Below, piece after piece: positions 25,646 to 39,500 of a stretch of 64,000 bases of DNA. A model generated the notes under the pieces. The model was not told where the DNA came from. It did not search any database and saw only the letters and a list, made by a program, of their open reading frames with translations. The position numbers and the translations under genes were made by a program. Every line of letters begins with the position of its first letter. Position 1 is the first letter of the stretch. Location of the stretch: assembly GCF_032362555.1 (NCBI RefSeq), contig NC_083515.1:4933001-4997000 (forward strand), written 5' to 3'. This DNA is from Amyelois transitella (Eukaryota; Arthropoda; Insecta; Lepidoptera; Pyralidae).

Positions 25646-27580
25646 CTTGCTTGGCTCGAAAGCTAAAAAAGGTGCAGGTATTAGTTTTAACTTTCGATAT
25701 CTTACAAACGAAATTTAAGTAAGAATAGAACAAGAAACTAAAAAGAAGTATAAATAGCGTTAAAAAATACCGTTTTATTTCAATTCAGAAAGAAATAAAG
25801 ACTAAATAAATTGAATCAAAACAATCTCGGAGAAGATAAATGCAAGCTCATTTGAAATGACAATCATAATCATTGGTTTTCGGAACTTGACAAGCGGCAT
25901 TGATTGACAATGATATTTCAAAATTTTCAAAAGAACAAATGAAAAATGTTTCATCGTGTATTTTTCAATCTTCAAACCATGACATTGGCAGAATCACCGA
26001 AAGTCCGGTGGAAGCCATAATATAGAAAAGAAAGAAAGAACCTCGACATTGGCAAAATCATCGTTTTTGAACAATAGCTTATTATAAAAAAAAGTGCCCT
26101 GGATTTTTTTATTCTCTCATTTTATGGGGGCAAAGGGTACCCATGCAACTAAGTCTTCAACAGACATGATAAAGGCTGAGAATTGTTACCTGAATAGAAG
26201 CCCGCATAGCACACAATAGACTTAATTTTTGTTTTTTATTTTTAATACACTACACAATATAATAAATATAGTTTATAGTTTATTAAGTTATAAGGATTTT
26301 AGAATTTTCAGACGTCACAGTTTTTTTTACTCTTAGCCAATTACTTTCGGTTGGGTTTTCCAGTTTTCTAGAAACTACTCCAGCATAAGCTGTATCAGCA
26401 TGTCAATTCTGCTATTTTATTTTTAGCCGAAACGGATCTGAATCGTATTGATGACAACTTTTGGTATTCTACTAACAATTTTTCAATACTAAGCCGTAAC
26501 GCATTGGTTACGCAGCCGAAACATGTCGTATTCTGCTAAAGGACACGTAACCTTCCGTTTGCCGTTCGGCTATTATTTCGTATTCTAATAAGTTTTTGAC
26601 AGTTGGTCCGGCCGAAACCCAATGGTTGGTTGAATTGTCAAAAATTGTGGTTTTGCATCGGCAGCAAAAGTGTAGCTTTTGTGAATTTTGCGATTAAGTT
26701 GTGATAAAATTTTAAGGTAGGTAATTCCTTGATTATATTAAATTACCTTTTCGGGTGTTTATTGTTGACTAAATATTTTTGTTGAGTCAACATTCGGTTA
26801 AGATTAACGAAAGGGTGCGCACATTTTGGAACTTAAAAAAATTTCGCCGATTTTTTTATGTCCTATTAAGTCCTATTTATGATGACAAGGCTTAGGTATT
26901 ACCAAAAGCATCCCTTTAGGTCATCAACTTTTTCGCTGCGGGTCATAGTTCCAGAGATATCGTCACTTCTTTTACATACCTATTCGTTATTTAGGGGGTG
27001 AAGGGGTTGACTGGAAGAGATTGCATTAGCGATAAGTCCGCCTTTGTACCATCTCTGTCTGTTTTATATGTTTTACTCTTACAGTGCAATAAAGAGTTTT
27101 ATCTATCTATCAGTTCCACAGCGACTAGGTTTGATACAGAATACACAGTTTGTAACAGAATAACCAACATCTAAAAAAAAACCAGTCGTAGTGTTTACAC
27201 ACCTACTCTTTGCAGTTTGCACCTTTATACCTTTTTTGTTTTGTATATAGGTAGACAGACAGTCCCCCAATCCGAGGAGCAGTAATATGACAAACTTCAC
27301 TTTGTCTGTGTGCTGTCAGTGTCAAGTGTCAGATCTGTCAGAATCAAACTCAATCGGCCCTATCTTCGTTTCGTTTCTTTTATGTTGAGGGGTGAACGAG
27401 TGTGATTATGGCGTAGAAAGTGTAGAATTTATTTTTACATTTTGTATATAATTGTTTTACTTTGAACGCTAATCTGAATCGGATTTAAGCATTTTATCTA
27501 GTAAATAAGTTTCTACAACGTGCCGTTGTATGTTTGACCACCCGTGAGAAGTTATAATCGTCTTTTTTGTTTTTCAACAT
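25646..27580. promoter_or_regulatory. Divergent intergenic region between PSMD12 and MARF1
   Basis: Holds the promoters of both genes by position. TGACA occurs three times at 25858-25909 near PSMD12, and TGTCA four times at 27311-27340 near MARF1. A 70-bp sequence at 25971-26040 (GGCAGAATCACCGAAAG.. GAAGCCATAATATAG and a GAAA tail) recurs at 28064-28136 inside MARF1 intron 1, so it is a dispersed repeat. Core promoter elements cannot be placed with confidence. Confidence 0.45.
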
Positions 27581-30500
27581 ATGTTGAATACGTTGTGTGA
27601 TTGTGCATGTGCTAATTCACAAACCAAAATGCATCTTACAAATATTTCCGGATCCACTGGAATTTCTCACAAGGAATCTAGAAGTCATTCAGCTCAAGGG
27701 CTTTCGAGAACTGTCTCTAGTCCAGCCATGAAAATACCATTGCCACCTCGTTTGTGGATCACAGGTGAGTAAACACGTTCGTAAAATTACTTCCTGGTTT
27801 CCAATTTGAGTTCGCAAACCCATAGAATAAACATGATAATCTATTAAAGGTTTTATAAGCAAAATGTGTACAAAGGAGAAAAAAATATGACTAAAAAATA
27901 ATACATGCTTTATCACCTCTTTTATCCCTACGGTGTAGACAAGGCTAAAAGGCTCAAAAGACTGAAAATGCAGCTTTTTGGCTGTTCATTTACTACCCTA
28001 TGATATTGATGGTCTAACTATAGATTAACAAGAGAATTGTTAGAATTTCGTAACTTCTTGTCTCATCAAACCATGATATTGGCAGAATCACCGAAATTCA
28101 GTGGAAGCCATAATATAGAGAAGAAAGAAAAAGAATTGTGTAATAATTTGCATTTTTTCCCTAAGATATAGAAAATGAGTCATCAGATGATATGGAAGAC
28201 ATTGAGAGGGATGACGGGGTGTTCACTGCAGAGCGAACTCGTGTCAGATCGCGCTACCGACACAAGCAGCGATCTGTAGCCAACATCCCCCTTGGTATAT
28301 TTTGGGACATTGAAAATTGTCAGGTAATAATTGGTTAAGTTCACTTTATTTTTTACAGGTTTATTCCAAGCTGGCACCTTTATTCACTTTCACATGGTTT
28401 GTGTTTCAAAACAACAAACCCTGAGCTGAACATTGAACTTCATGGCATAAATAATTGATTCAATAATCATATGAAGGATAAAAAAGAAGCTTAAACTTCA
28501 AAATATGTTTGCAGGGTATAAAAATTTCTCCATGCATGGATATCTATGACCTTGTAATTTGTTTTTACCCACATGGCCATTCATCATGAAACATGATACT
28601 TAGGGTCCAATTAGGTTTGGTAGCATTAATTACTTCCTGAATAATATTGCCCTAATTATTGATTTCATTCAACTCAACATTTTAATGTTTAAATTATAGA
28701 ATAATTATCCTGCTCTAATACCTGCTCCTCAAAAAAGCAGAGCTATGTGGAAACCAAGCATCTCTTGCATTCTCTTTTTATGGGCACTTTCTGTGGAAGT
28801 TTAACATTACCTTTAAAGAGCCATTTCACATTTTTCGAAGCGCAGTGCTCATTTTAAATTAATAATTTTTAATTAAAACAAATAATGACCATTTGTAATT
28901 AAATTGTTAGATTTGAAGCAGTTATTTAATGTTTTGTGTTCTTCTTGGCTATAAATATAACTGTTTTTTTTCTCCAACAGGTCCCTCGTGGATGTTCCGC
29001 AATCGATGTAGTATCAGCAATTAGGAATAAATTTTTGACTGGTCGTAGGGAGGCTGATTTTGTTGTAGTATGTGATGTGCGGAAAGAGTCTTCTAATAGA
29101 CTTCAAGAACTGAATGATGCACAAGTAAGTATTGATAAAGATAATACCTCTACTGGACACAATATTGGTTATGAATTAGTAGCTTTTAAATCCAATTTTC
29201 TATTATGCTTTTACTTAAAAAATTTAAATCCAGACTTCATACTAAAAATATATCGATTCGTATTTTCGTTTGTAACAAATTCAATAATTATTGGATCAAT
29301 ATCAATATTTGATAACATAAGCTCCAGTGAAAGATTTATTCTTTGACAACAATGAATTTGTTTGTTGTGAGATTTTAACTTAAGTATTAACAAGATATTT
29401 CTTTATTACCAGGTGAGCCTTATTCATGTGTGTTGCACACAAAAAAATGCTGCAGACGAGAAACTAAGACAGTGCATGAGAAGATTTGGAGAGTTGCATT
29501 TGGCTCCTGCAGCTCTTTTACTAATCTCAGGGGATATTAATTTTGCAGCCGACTTGAGTGACTTTAGACATAGGTGTATTTTTATCTCTTTCATAGTAAA
29601 AATTATTGATATTTTTATGGTTAACATTAAGACCAATTTATAGATGATGTGATATAGAGTATATGGAGTCATTCCAAACTAATATAGTGAAGTACAAACG
29701 TTTGACATGCTACTGTAAATTGGACCACATCCACTTACATGATAAGGATAAAAACGACTATAGTGAGGGAGAATATATAATAACATATTTATCTATATCT
29801 ACTGTATATCATACGGATATATTTTACGGATATTATTTATGTTTCTTCATTATACTCACACTTTTTTTATAATTATTTCAATATTCATATCATTTTTATT
29901 TAGGTTTTTCTATCTACTCAATTATATATATTTAATATATTATTTCTGTGTCAGGAAAAACATGGAAGTGATATTGGTGCATAAACAGAATACATCGTCG
30001 GCCTTAATATCATGTGCCTCTTCTCATTATTGTTTTAATGAGTTGACCGCACACCTGCCGAGAAACCCAAAGGTAAACTAAAATCGACACTACCAATTGT
30101 TTGGACGTAGAAAAAAAATTGGCCACTGTACTAATCAAATTTAAATATCTACAATCACATTTCAAAGAGGCAATAGACTCTTTATTGCAATGACAGGTAA
30201 TGATAAACAGGTAATGAGGTACAAAGGCCTCATCAAATTTTATAAAATAGGGTATACATACAATATTAATATTAGTACAGTTGCCAACTTAGTTGGTGTT
30301 TGAAGTCTTTGTAGTGTAGTGGTAAACTTTCATCCTTCTAACCATTCTATTCTGCTTAAGACTTCAATTTCTGTAATTTAACTCTTGCATCCTCTAACTA
30401 AACTTACTTTTAAATGTAGGTACTTTAGATTGGCTATTATTATAATCCAAAAAGTGCTGCCATACCGTTGCTAGCTATTTCCCATGTGTGGTACTTGTGT

Positions 30501-33500
30501 AAAATTTGTGTGGTGTTTAGTATTCTAAAATAAATGTTGATGTTGTGAATGTAAGGCCCGTTTAATTAATTATAGCTCTGCCGTCGATAACGGGATTAGC
30601 TGTTCAAAGATAATGTGTAAACTTTACTAACATGAAAATGATTTATTTATTATATTTGAATATCTACCTATATAAATAATATCTATCAACAATACTAATT
30701 ATAGAACTAAAAAGTGGCACATAATCTTGTCAAAACAGAATATCATATAACATTTCTCCGATAACAAGCTTTCAATGTAAACAACATACAATGCATGATA
30801 TGTAAATATGTATACCATTGAGCAGGTTTCCATTTACATTGTCACATAATCCAGTAGCTATAGTGTATAGTTACATACCTATTTGTGTTTTACCAATCCA
30901 TAAATTTTAATATATTTCAATTGATGAAATTAAGGAACAGCGTGATAAGGGAATGTTGTAATGTGAAAGAAAATGTAGTTACAGGAATAGAAAAGTGTAT
31001 GTTAAGATAATTCGGTCATGTGGAGAGGATGAATGAAAGCAGGTTGACTAAGCAGATATACAAGGAGAGTGTGGAGGGAAAGGTCGAAGTGGGAAGACCT
31101 AGACGAACGTATCTTGGTCAAATTAAGCCTTTAGTCGCAGTATATGATATTCGCAAAACATCATAAGAGCAAGACATTATAATCTCAAAATAGCACATTC
31201 TCAAAATATGATATTCTCAAAATATCATAATAGCTAGATATCATATTCGCGAATCATAATGTTCCCAATACATCATATTTGCAAAAAAGCTAATACTCAG
31301 GAAATCATATTCAATCAAATATCATATTCGCATTTCACGATATTTTTGATCCAAAAGTAACATCAGCTACAATAAAACCAAGACTGCGTTTAATTGATTC
31401 TTGTCCTAAAACGTGGTACTGGCTGGCCATTTATTTTCCTTTATTATTTATGACTAATAATGAACTAATAATGAACTACAAATGGAGTCGAAGGATGGCA
31501 TCGCCGAATTAATAGTAAAATTCCTAAAAAGCCAACATTGTATCAATTTATAGCATTAATGAAAAAAGAAGCAAAAATACAAAAAGTAAAACTAGAAAGA
31601 AACAATTTACATTTTGCTGACAAGAAACGAAATAAAAAAACGATAGACAAAAATAAAAAAATTAAAAGTATCGTCAATGATTGTGTACTTAAAACAATAA
31701 GTCTTCCGGTATGTCTAAAACGGTTAAGTGTTTTACAGAAATATTAGTAGTAAATATATTTTGAATATAATTAATAATAATAAGAATATTTTTTATTTTG
31801 TTTTTTGTAATAAGAATAAATAATTTGTTTTGTAATACCTAACAAATAATACTATGTTTCGAAATAATATATCTACCATTTCCAGCACTTCCAGCGGTCA
31901 CCTCCTCCGCTCTTTTTTGTCTAGCTACATAAATTTTTGTCATATATCGTAATATATCAATTACATATGCCTTACTGTACTTAGAATATAATGTTTTGAG
32001 CTTATCATATTTTGCGAGTGTGGTATATTGCGAAAATCATATTTCGTGAATGTGTTTTTACGAGAATCTTATGTCTAGCTATTATGATATTTTGAGAATA
32101 TCATATTTTGAGAATGTGCTATTTTGAGATTATAATGTCTTGCTCTTATGATGTTTTGCGAATATCATATACTGCGACTAAAGGAAATTAAGGACGTCCT
32201 AGTAAAGGGACAGGTCAAAAGTACCCGAAACTGCCGAAGCTTGTATGACGAGAGTTATGAATGTGGATGAAGCGAAGGAAGTATGCAGAGATCGTGGCAA
32301 GTGGAAACAGGTAGTCTCTGCCTACCCCTCCGGGAAAGAGGCGTGATTTTATTTTATGTATGATGAAATTAAAATTATCTGATCATTGTCATGGATTATA
32401 AAATAGCTTTAAAGATCTATTTCGTTGCAAAAACTACTATCAACCATAAATCAAAAGGTCATCAATTTGATCTGTAATGACGATTACCATAAATGGCATG
32501 TTCGGCTGTCATGGCATTCACTCTCTATTTTAGTCGGATTATTCCTTTGATTCAGATTAGTTTTTTCTAAAGTTATATTTTTAAAGGGACACATTGAATC
32601 CATGCGTGGCTGGTTGCTCACTATTTATAAATCCTTTATTATCCCAAACCTTTAAATATGGGAAAGAGATGTTTTTTTTGTTTTGGTGTTAAAAATTTTT
32701 ATTCATTTGTTTTGGTGGTAAAATACTTTTTCTCTCCTGCCAGACTTTAAGCCAAACCGAGGATGATGAGCCCGACACGTGCGTGATAGAAGTGGTGAAC
32801 CTGCCGAATGATCATCCCCCCGAAAAGGTGTCCCGAAGGCTCAAGAGGTTGGCCGACAACTGTGGGGGAAAAGTGCTTAGGGTGACGGCGCCAACTGCCT
32901 TGTTGAAGTTCCCGACGCTCATTCATACTATGAGGTTTGTATTGATAAAAAATAAGACGCAACTTACAACTGAATATAGCTTTTAAGAATTTCGATGTTG
33001 AAATGGTTAAAGCGTCCGAATAAAAAAGTAAGATGCACAGGTTAAAATCCTACCGCGGCGGTGGTGTGTTTGCTAACCAGCACTCTTACGTAGGTATTTC
33101 AAGGTATATATCTATGTAAAAAGATAATGCTTCTAATAACTTGAGTCGAGAAACTCTTGTTTAAATTGTGTTGAATTAAATGTGTTTTGTTATTAAGAAA
33201 ATACATTAGTGGCTTAATAGGCTTAATGATATAATTGAGATTCAAATAGGTACAGGTTGCTAACCCAGCGCCTAAAAAAAAGAATCCCAAATTTGTAAGC
33301 CTATCCCTTAGTCGCCTTTAACGACATTCATGGGAAAGAGATGGAGTGGTCTTATTCTTTTTTGTATTGGTGCCGGGAACCACACGGCACAATAAAAAAC
33401 AGCTGTTTTATATGAATTTCTAAACACATCACGTATCAAAAATAATAAGACACATTTTGTGAATGTTTAATTCAGTTTAAGGTTTAAAAATATTACAGAC

Positions 33501-36500
33501 TTCATTTTTTGATTAGATTGGTTAACTCTACAAGAAAATTTGACAAATCTTGTTGATGAATTTTTAATTGGCGGAAATGATGAAATATTGAAGTTCATTA
33601 TTTTTTCAAATTTGTTTAACCATCTACAGGTCAATATAAGGAAACAGACCTCTGATTAGACACTCTAAGATCCGAGTCACATCATCATTTATCAAAGCGC
33701 GCAAAAATAACGTAATTTCTTTAAAATAGAAGTGGGTCATAGAAGTTAAACAAGAATATGGATGTATGAAGGCACAATTTTTTTGGAAATGAGAATATTT
33801 AGATTATTCAAGTTACATGAAACTGAACAGAATTTTTTTTTTTCTTATGTTTTTTTAACCTTATGATGTTTGTCACTATAAAGTAAAACATCTGTGCGCC
33901 ATTTAATTTAGAACTCCGTTGATTTTGTTTTTTCAAAATTACCCACCAACTTTATTAATTTATGTATGGTCAAGTACCTACGTTTTTCAATGGCCATTGC
34001 ATTTTCAGACACAAGCAGGAACACAGTTATATTAAGCTAAATAGTTTTAAGTGGTTAAATTTTATTTTTACAGTATTTATACACTTTAAATTTATTCATG
34101 TTAACAGTGATAAATTTAGGATAATGTTAGTTTCGGGGTAAGTGATTGATTTTTATAAGTATCTTATCGTATAATATGGACTCGTTAGCGAGTTAAAAAT
34201 GCATAACTTATGTTCAAATGTAGGATTATTAGCTTATGGCATAAGTTTTGATAGATTTCTTACTTAATTATAAATCATACATTTCTATATGTTCGTATTT
34301 GATGAAACATATTTGATATAAGTCGGTATAACACAGTCGATGAATTAAGATCAAGGATTTATTTTAGAAAAAAAGAAGTATAAAATAATTTTAATAGGTT
34401 TAAAAGCTATGAAGTGAAGGAGAGCCATTGATATGAAATTTGTCGGGTCATTATTAATGGCCGACATTGCAAATCAGCTGTTTCAAATTGAAGTTTAGAA
34501 TTAGGTTAAGAATTAGCGTTTATTTTTTGCGTTTACGTTTTTATTAATTTTGTTTCAAGTTTCTTACAATTTATTGAGTATATTTTGAGTAAATAAGATT
34601 TTTATTGTTATGAAATGTATTTTGAAAAGAACACCTAACCGTAAGATTAATGCCATTGCTGCTAATGTTATAATCATGTGTTGAATCTAGATCATACATA
34701 CGAGATCTATTATAAATAAAAAAGAATTTCGTGCGAATAAAAGTTTCCGTTAGATATTAGTCATCCCTTTTGAATCGTAATGGCGGGCGAATTGTTTGAC
34801 AATTTTTTGTCAGTGCAATTAAATGTTTCGTTAACTTACAACATTTAAAATTAACCTATCGAATCAGCTTTGCATGTCGCGAATTTTGTGACCTTATCGA
34901 CTACGTTCAATTATTACACCCTTAAACTTAATAGAGCTAAATTATGTAGTATACTAATTTTAAATAATTTATAATTATACGAGTTTCTGCCACCGGTGCA
35001 AAAAGTACTATTGAGCTTTGGTAATCCCGTAAGCTGCTTAAAGTTAACTAACCAGGTAGGTATTTAACCTGGTTAGTTAACTTGAAGCAGCTTTATCCAA
35101 AGGTGTCATTGCATTATTTTTGGTCGATCAGTCAGTGTGACTTTTTTTGTTGTTCATATACATACATTTCTTATGTATACTAATTGAATTTATATTTGTT
35201 CACAGAGCATTGAAGCGTATGGACGGAGAGGATGTATTCGGTAGGAAAATAAGTACTCGCTACGCCCGCAACGCTTTTCAGCCGGCGTATTCTAGTGATG
35301 AGGGCTATAGCACTGCGGCGTCTCAACCGCCAGTAAGAGCGTTCGTGCCGCCCCCACGCCCGGTATGTCTTCTATAGTAATGGCATAAAAATATAACACT
35401 ATCACGAAACAGATTCACATGTTGTTCGTTATATTAACCTAAAAACGGTTGAACATATTTTAATGGCCGAAAGGTAAGCGACATATAAACTCCAAAAAAA
35501 AAAAAAAATTAGTGCCAAGAAAAGAGAAGAACATTATTAGCCTTTGGAAATGCTTACCGGAACATACAGTAATTATGTTTTTTACAGCCGTTATGCCCAT
35601 CGCCTCGCGATATCCCGGCCAGTGCTCAAAGCATCGCAAACGAGTGGGCGTTAGCGCTGCAGCAGCTACCTGCGCATGCGCTCGAGTATCAGCCGCAACA
35701 CAAACCGAGGAAGATCAGGGGCACGCATGGTGAGTCAGTCATCTGTAAAGTATACATATTAAACATACATACATACATATAGTCACGTCTATATCCCTTG
35801 CGGGGTAGACAGAGCCAACAGTCTTGAAAAGACTGAATGGCCACATTCAGCTATTTGGCTTAATGATAGAGTTGAGATTCAAATAGTGACAGGTTGCTAG
35901 CCTATCGCAAATATTAAACCGTTATATATCAGTTTTCTTGTTGAATCAGGTTATAGCTACAAATGACAAAATATCCCCACGGAAGATTCTCTCCCCCCTC
36001 CTTCTAGACGTCTACCTGCCGCGATATATTCCTCCATCTCAAGTAATTTTTTTTTATTGATGTGTAAGATATTGTGAAAAGGAATGAATCCGTCGTCTAA
36101 CCTGAAATAATACAAAGTAAATTATGTTGACATCATTATGCGATAAATTGTACCCTTTAGTGAAAATAAATAAATAAAATAGGTATATTTGCACTGTACA
36201 GCGCTTTGGTTTATAAGTTTGTGCAATTTTATGTTGTTCCTTCTTTTATGTGAAAAATTGAAAACACTATCTCTTATGCCTGTTTCCAGGTTCAGTCAGC
36301 CTCGACCGTTCCGGCTGCTCATCAAGTAATAGTGGAGACGACAGCCGTCGGGAAAATAGCCAGAGCCGAGCGATGTCTCCTTGGAATTCTTCTAGCGTGA
36401 GCGAGCAAAGCGAGGCGGAGGGCGAGTCTACGGCTGAACTCAGCGTGTCTAATCTACCGCCGTACGAACCGCAAGTCTTACAGGTGATTTGTTTTAGAAA

Positions 36501-39500
36501 TTGTATTTTAGGGCTTTAGTCATGAGGGAATTTCAAGGTAAAGGGTGGCGTTAGAACTCTTCTAGATTAAAGCTAGGCGATTCTAGTGATTCAAGAGAAT
36601 TATGACGAGAAAATAAAAGAAATCAATTTAAAGTTTGCCAAATACCAATTTGTCTATCGATAAAAATTTTGTATTTAAAAATATAAACACAATAAGTGAA
36701 TTGAAGGCTATCATCAGAAGATTTGTAAAAATGCCTGTTTCTTGTCTTATCAAAAAACAATATTTACAAGCTTTTAATGTGAACTTAATCACGAGTCTGT
36801 AACATTATCTACGTTACAATCGTGAAGAGAATTCTTAGGGCACGATTTACTTTATCCGTCAATCCATACTGTACAGTATCTTCAATCAACATTATGAAAT
36901 TCGGAAAATATATTTTATTGTACCCACTTAAAATAATTACATAATTTGAAACAAACACCCTTACTCATCCCTAAACATTTCGCAGGAGATGTTAACCCTC
37001 CTATTCAGTCAATACGTCCCAGTGGTTCGGGTGTCCATCTGGGCAGCAGGCGAGGGTCCCCAAGCCACCATCGTGCTGCGCTCAGAATGGGACGCCCGCC
37101 TCGCCATCGCCCGCATCCATAAACGACGTCTCGACAACCAGTGGACCGGACGCAGGCTCGAACTGTCCCTTGGCAAGCCGTCCCCAGCACCAAATCTAGA
37201 TGTCTTAAGGGCTAGACTGCGAGCGATCTTACTCGACCAGAAGAACTACTCCCTACCGTTACTACGCTTACGTGACGCGTACGCGAGCAGGCATTGCTGC
37301 GCCTTAACTACTTCCGATATCGCCAAAGTGAAAGATACTGTGATAATCCACGAGGGTTTCGGACGCATGGTCCAACTAGTCAATTTAACCCCAGTGTCGA
37401 GCGCTGAAATGGAAGCGGCGCCTTGGAAGTGCCATATTCATGCGTCTTTGAGCACCGGTCACGAAGATGGTAGCCGCATTTTGCAACCAGTGTATATGGA
37501 AGTGGCGGCTTTGGCCAACAATATGCATGTGCTGTTGGAGAAACATGGAGGGGTGCTGCCTTTGTTAACGTAAGTATATATCTGGCTCTTTGATTTATTT
37601 TAAGTTTTTAAATTGTTGATTGTTTTTCATTGTAATACATCGCCACAAAGATCTTTGACTTCATATAACTGAGAACATTTTTTCGTAGGGAATATTTGTA
37701 ATTCCAAAAGCACCATAGTCGAACTTTTTAACTTTGTATTGTTTTATGAAAAAATTGAATTGAAAATATTTCCTTTGAATTTCTTCTGAAATGAGTTTTG
37801 TTTTTCATAACAACACGAGGACACGAAATATTACAATAATTTTAATTAACTTAAAGAATCGGTTGTGTTTCATATTTATTTTGTGTGAAAGGTCAAAAAT
37901 CACCAAATAAATTTATCAGACATTTGATTCTCAGGCTGGTAGAGTGTTACGAAGCGACCTTCGCGCCTTTACTAGTGGATTCCCGGCGGGGCGTAGCCCT
38001 AGAGTTGTTGCTGCGGAGCGTGCCCACTCTAGAGGTCAAAGACAGTCCTTCCAGGCACCTCACCTGGCACTCTGAGAGCGACACGCCGCCTCACAACAGT
38101 TAGTATTGTTATACATAGTTTCAACGCTCAACATGGAAACAAAATGATGTAGATATTATGTATTTGATGAGAAGCGGAAAATCTTAGTCCATTCCTCTTA
38201 CTTGCTTAGCGAGTAAATATCAGAACTATGACAGTGCTTACTACGGCACTTATCATTGTTTTAATCAGATAAGCCCTTTTCATTGTTTTATGTTGAGATA
38301 CATATATTTCGTTTGGCTGTATATTAACAAGTCTTTTTAAATAGTCATTTAAAAAAAAACAAGATTAAAGAAAAAAACAAGAGAAAAACATCTTGTTTCC
38401 TGGCCATAATTTTAATTTTAATTTTTGAACAACTGGCAGTAAATAGTATTTTTCTCTTCCCCTAGATGATAGTTCTCGTTCGAGTGGCGAACGCGAGCGG
38501 CCGCGCACCGCACCTGCTCTGGAGCCCATGCTGGCGTTGTTCGAGCGGGAACTCATTGATTTGCTGAGAACTGCCCCAAGATGCACCATCGCTTTTAGCA
38601 AGTTAGTATTTAACCTTATTATGGATATATTTATATTTATTTTATATTATAATTATATCGTTGCGTTACATAGTATTCCATAACACTAGTCTCGAACTTA
38701 CTTTGGGACTAACTCAGTCTGTCTCAATTCTTAACTTTACTAATTGAACTGGTAGATAGACCATTTTATGATATACTTCACTAAAATCAATTCAGCTAAT
38801 CGATTAACTATATGGAATTTATAAAGAAAGCCGGTCTCAGTCAAGATATAATATTGATTTTCCAAATTTTGTGAGAAATAGAATAAGTATAATAGAAAAA
38901 TACGTTAACATCATTCTTCGTCAAAAATTTACATAAAACTGTTGTTTTAGTTTCATCGCTTACCTAAATGAGGGAGAAAGGTATTTCTTTTTTACAGTCA
39001 CTCTACTCAATTACTGCACTATATATACTGAAATAGGTTGTTATAGATTAAAAAATGCTGTATTATAGTTTGGAAAAGTTATTTTCAACCTAGTCAGCTA
39101 ACTACAGGCTTACCCGGAGATGTAGGCAGAGACTACACCTTTCCCACTTGCCGCAATCCTGCATAATTCTTTGGCTTCATCCACATTCATAATTCTCTTC
39201 ATTCATACTCGTCGGTTTACTATAAAAATATATTATGTTTTTTTTTTTGTTTTATGTAATGTAAAAATTCGTTTACGTCGTAGTTTTACTGTTAGTAGAC
39301 AATTCTTCCTCAGAGGCATGTTCATAGCGTAGTTTTAAACATATTTCGTATTTTTTTCTCATCTTTTCGTGTACCTTCGCGTGTGCACCCTTCGCGCAGT
39401 GCTTGGACCCATGATCCGCTTTCGGACATTTATCTATCTCTCCGTTGATTTATTACTTAGTATGTAGATAAAAAAAAGGGTTTTGTATGTTTTTTCAAAT

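Larger units (their letters stand above)
30934..32360 (+). mobile_element. 5'-truncated LINE copy split by a DNA transposon
   Basis: 30934-31127 and 32185-32360 together match the last part of the LINE at 44491-46651 (from GGAACAGCGTGATAAGGGAA to the GGCGTGATTTTATTTTATGTA tail). The whole is flanked by TGATGAAATTAA (30922-30933 and 32361-32372), a 12-bp target duplication. It carries substitutions relative to the younger copy and is no longer coding. It lies in intron 5 of MARF1. Confidence 0.92.

Noticed and set aside
30305-30375. TGTAGTGTAGTGGTAAACTTTC, like a tRNA D arm
   Set aside because: No matching anticodon or T arm follows. At most a decayed tRNA-derived SINE.
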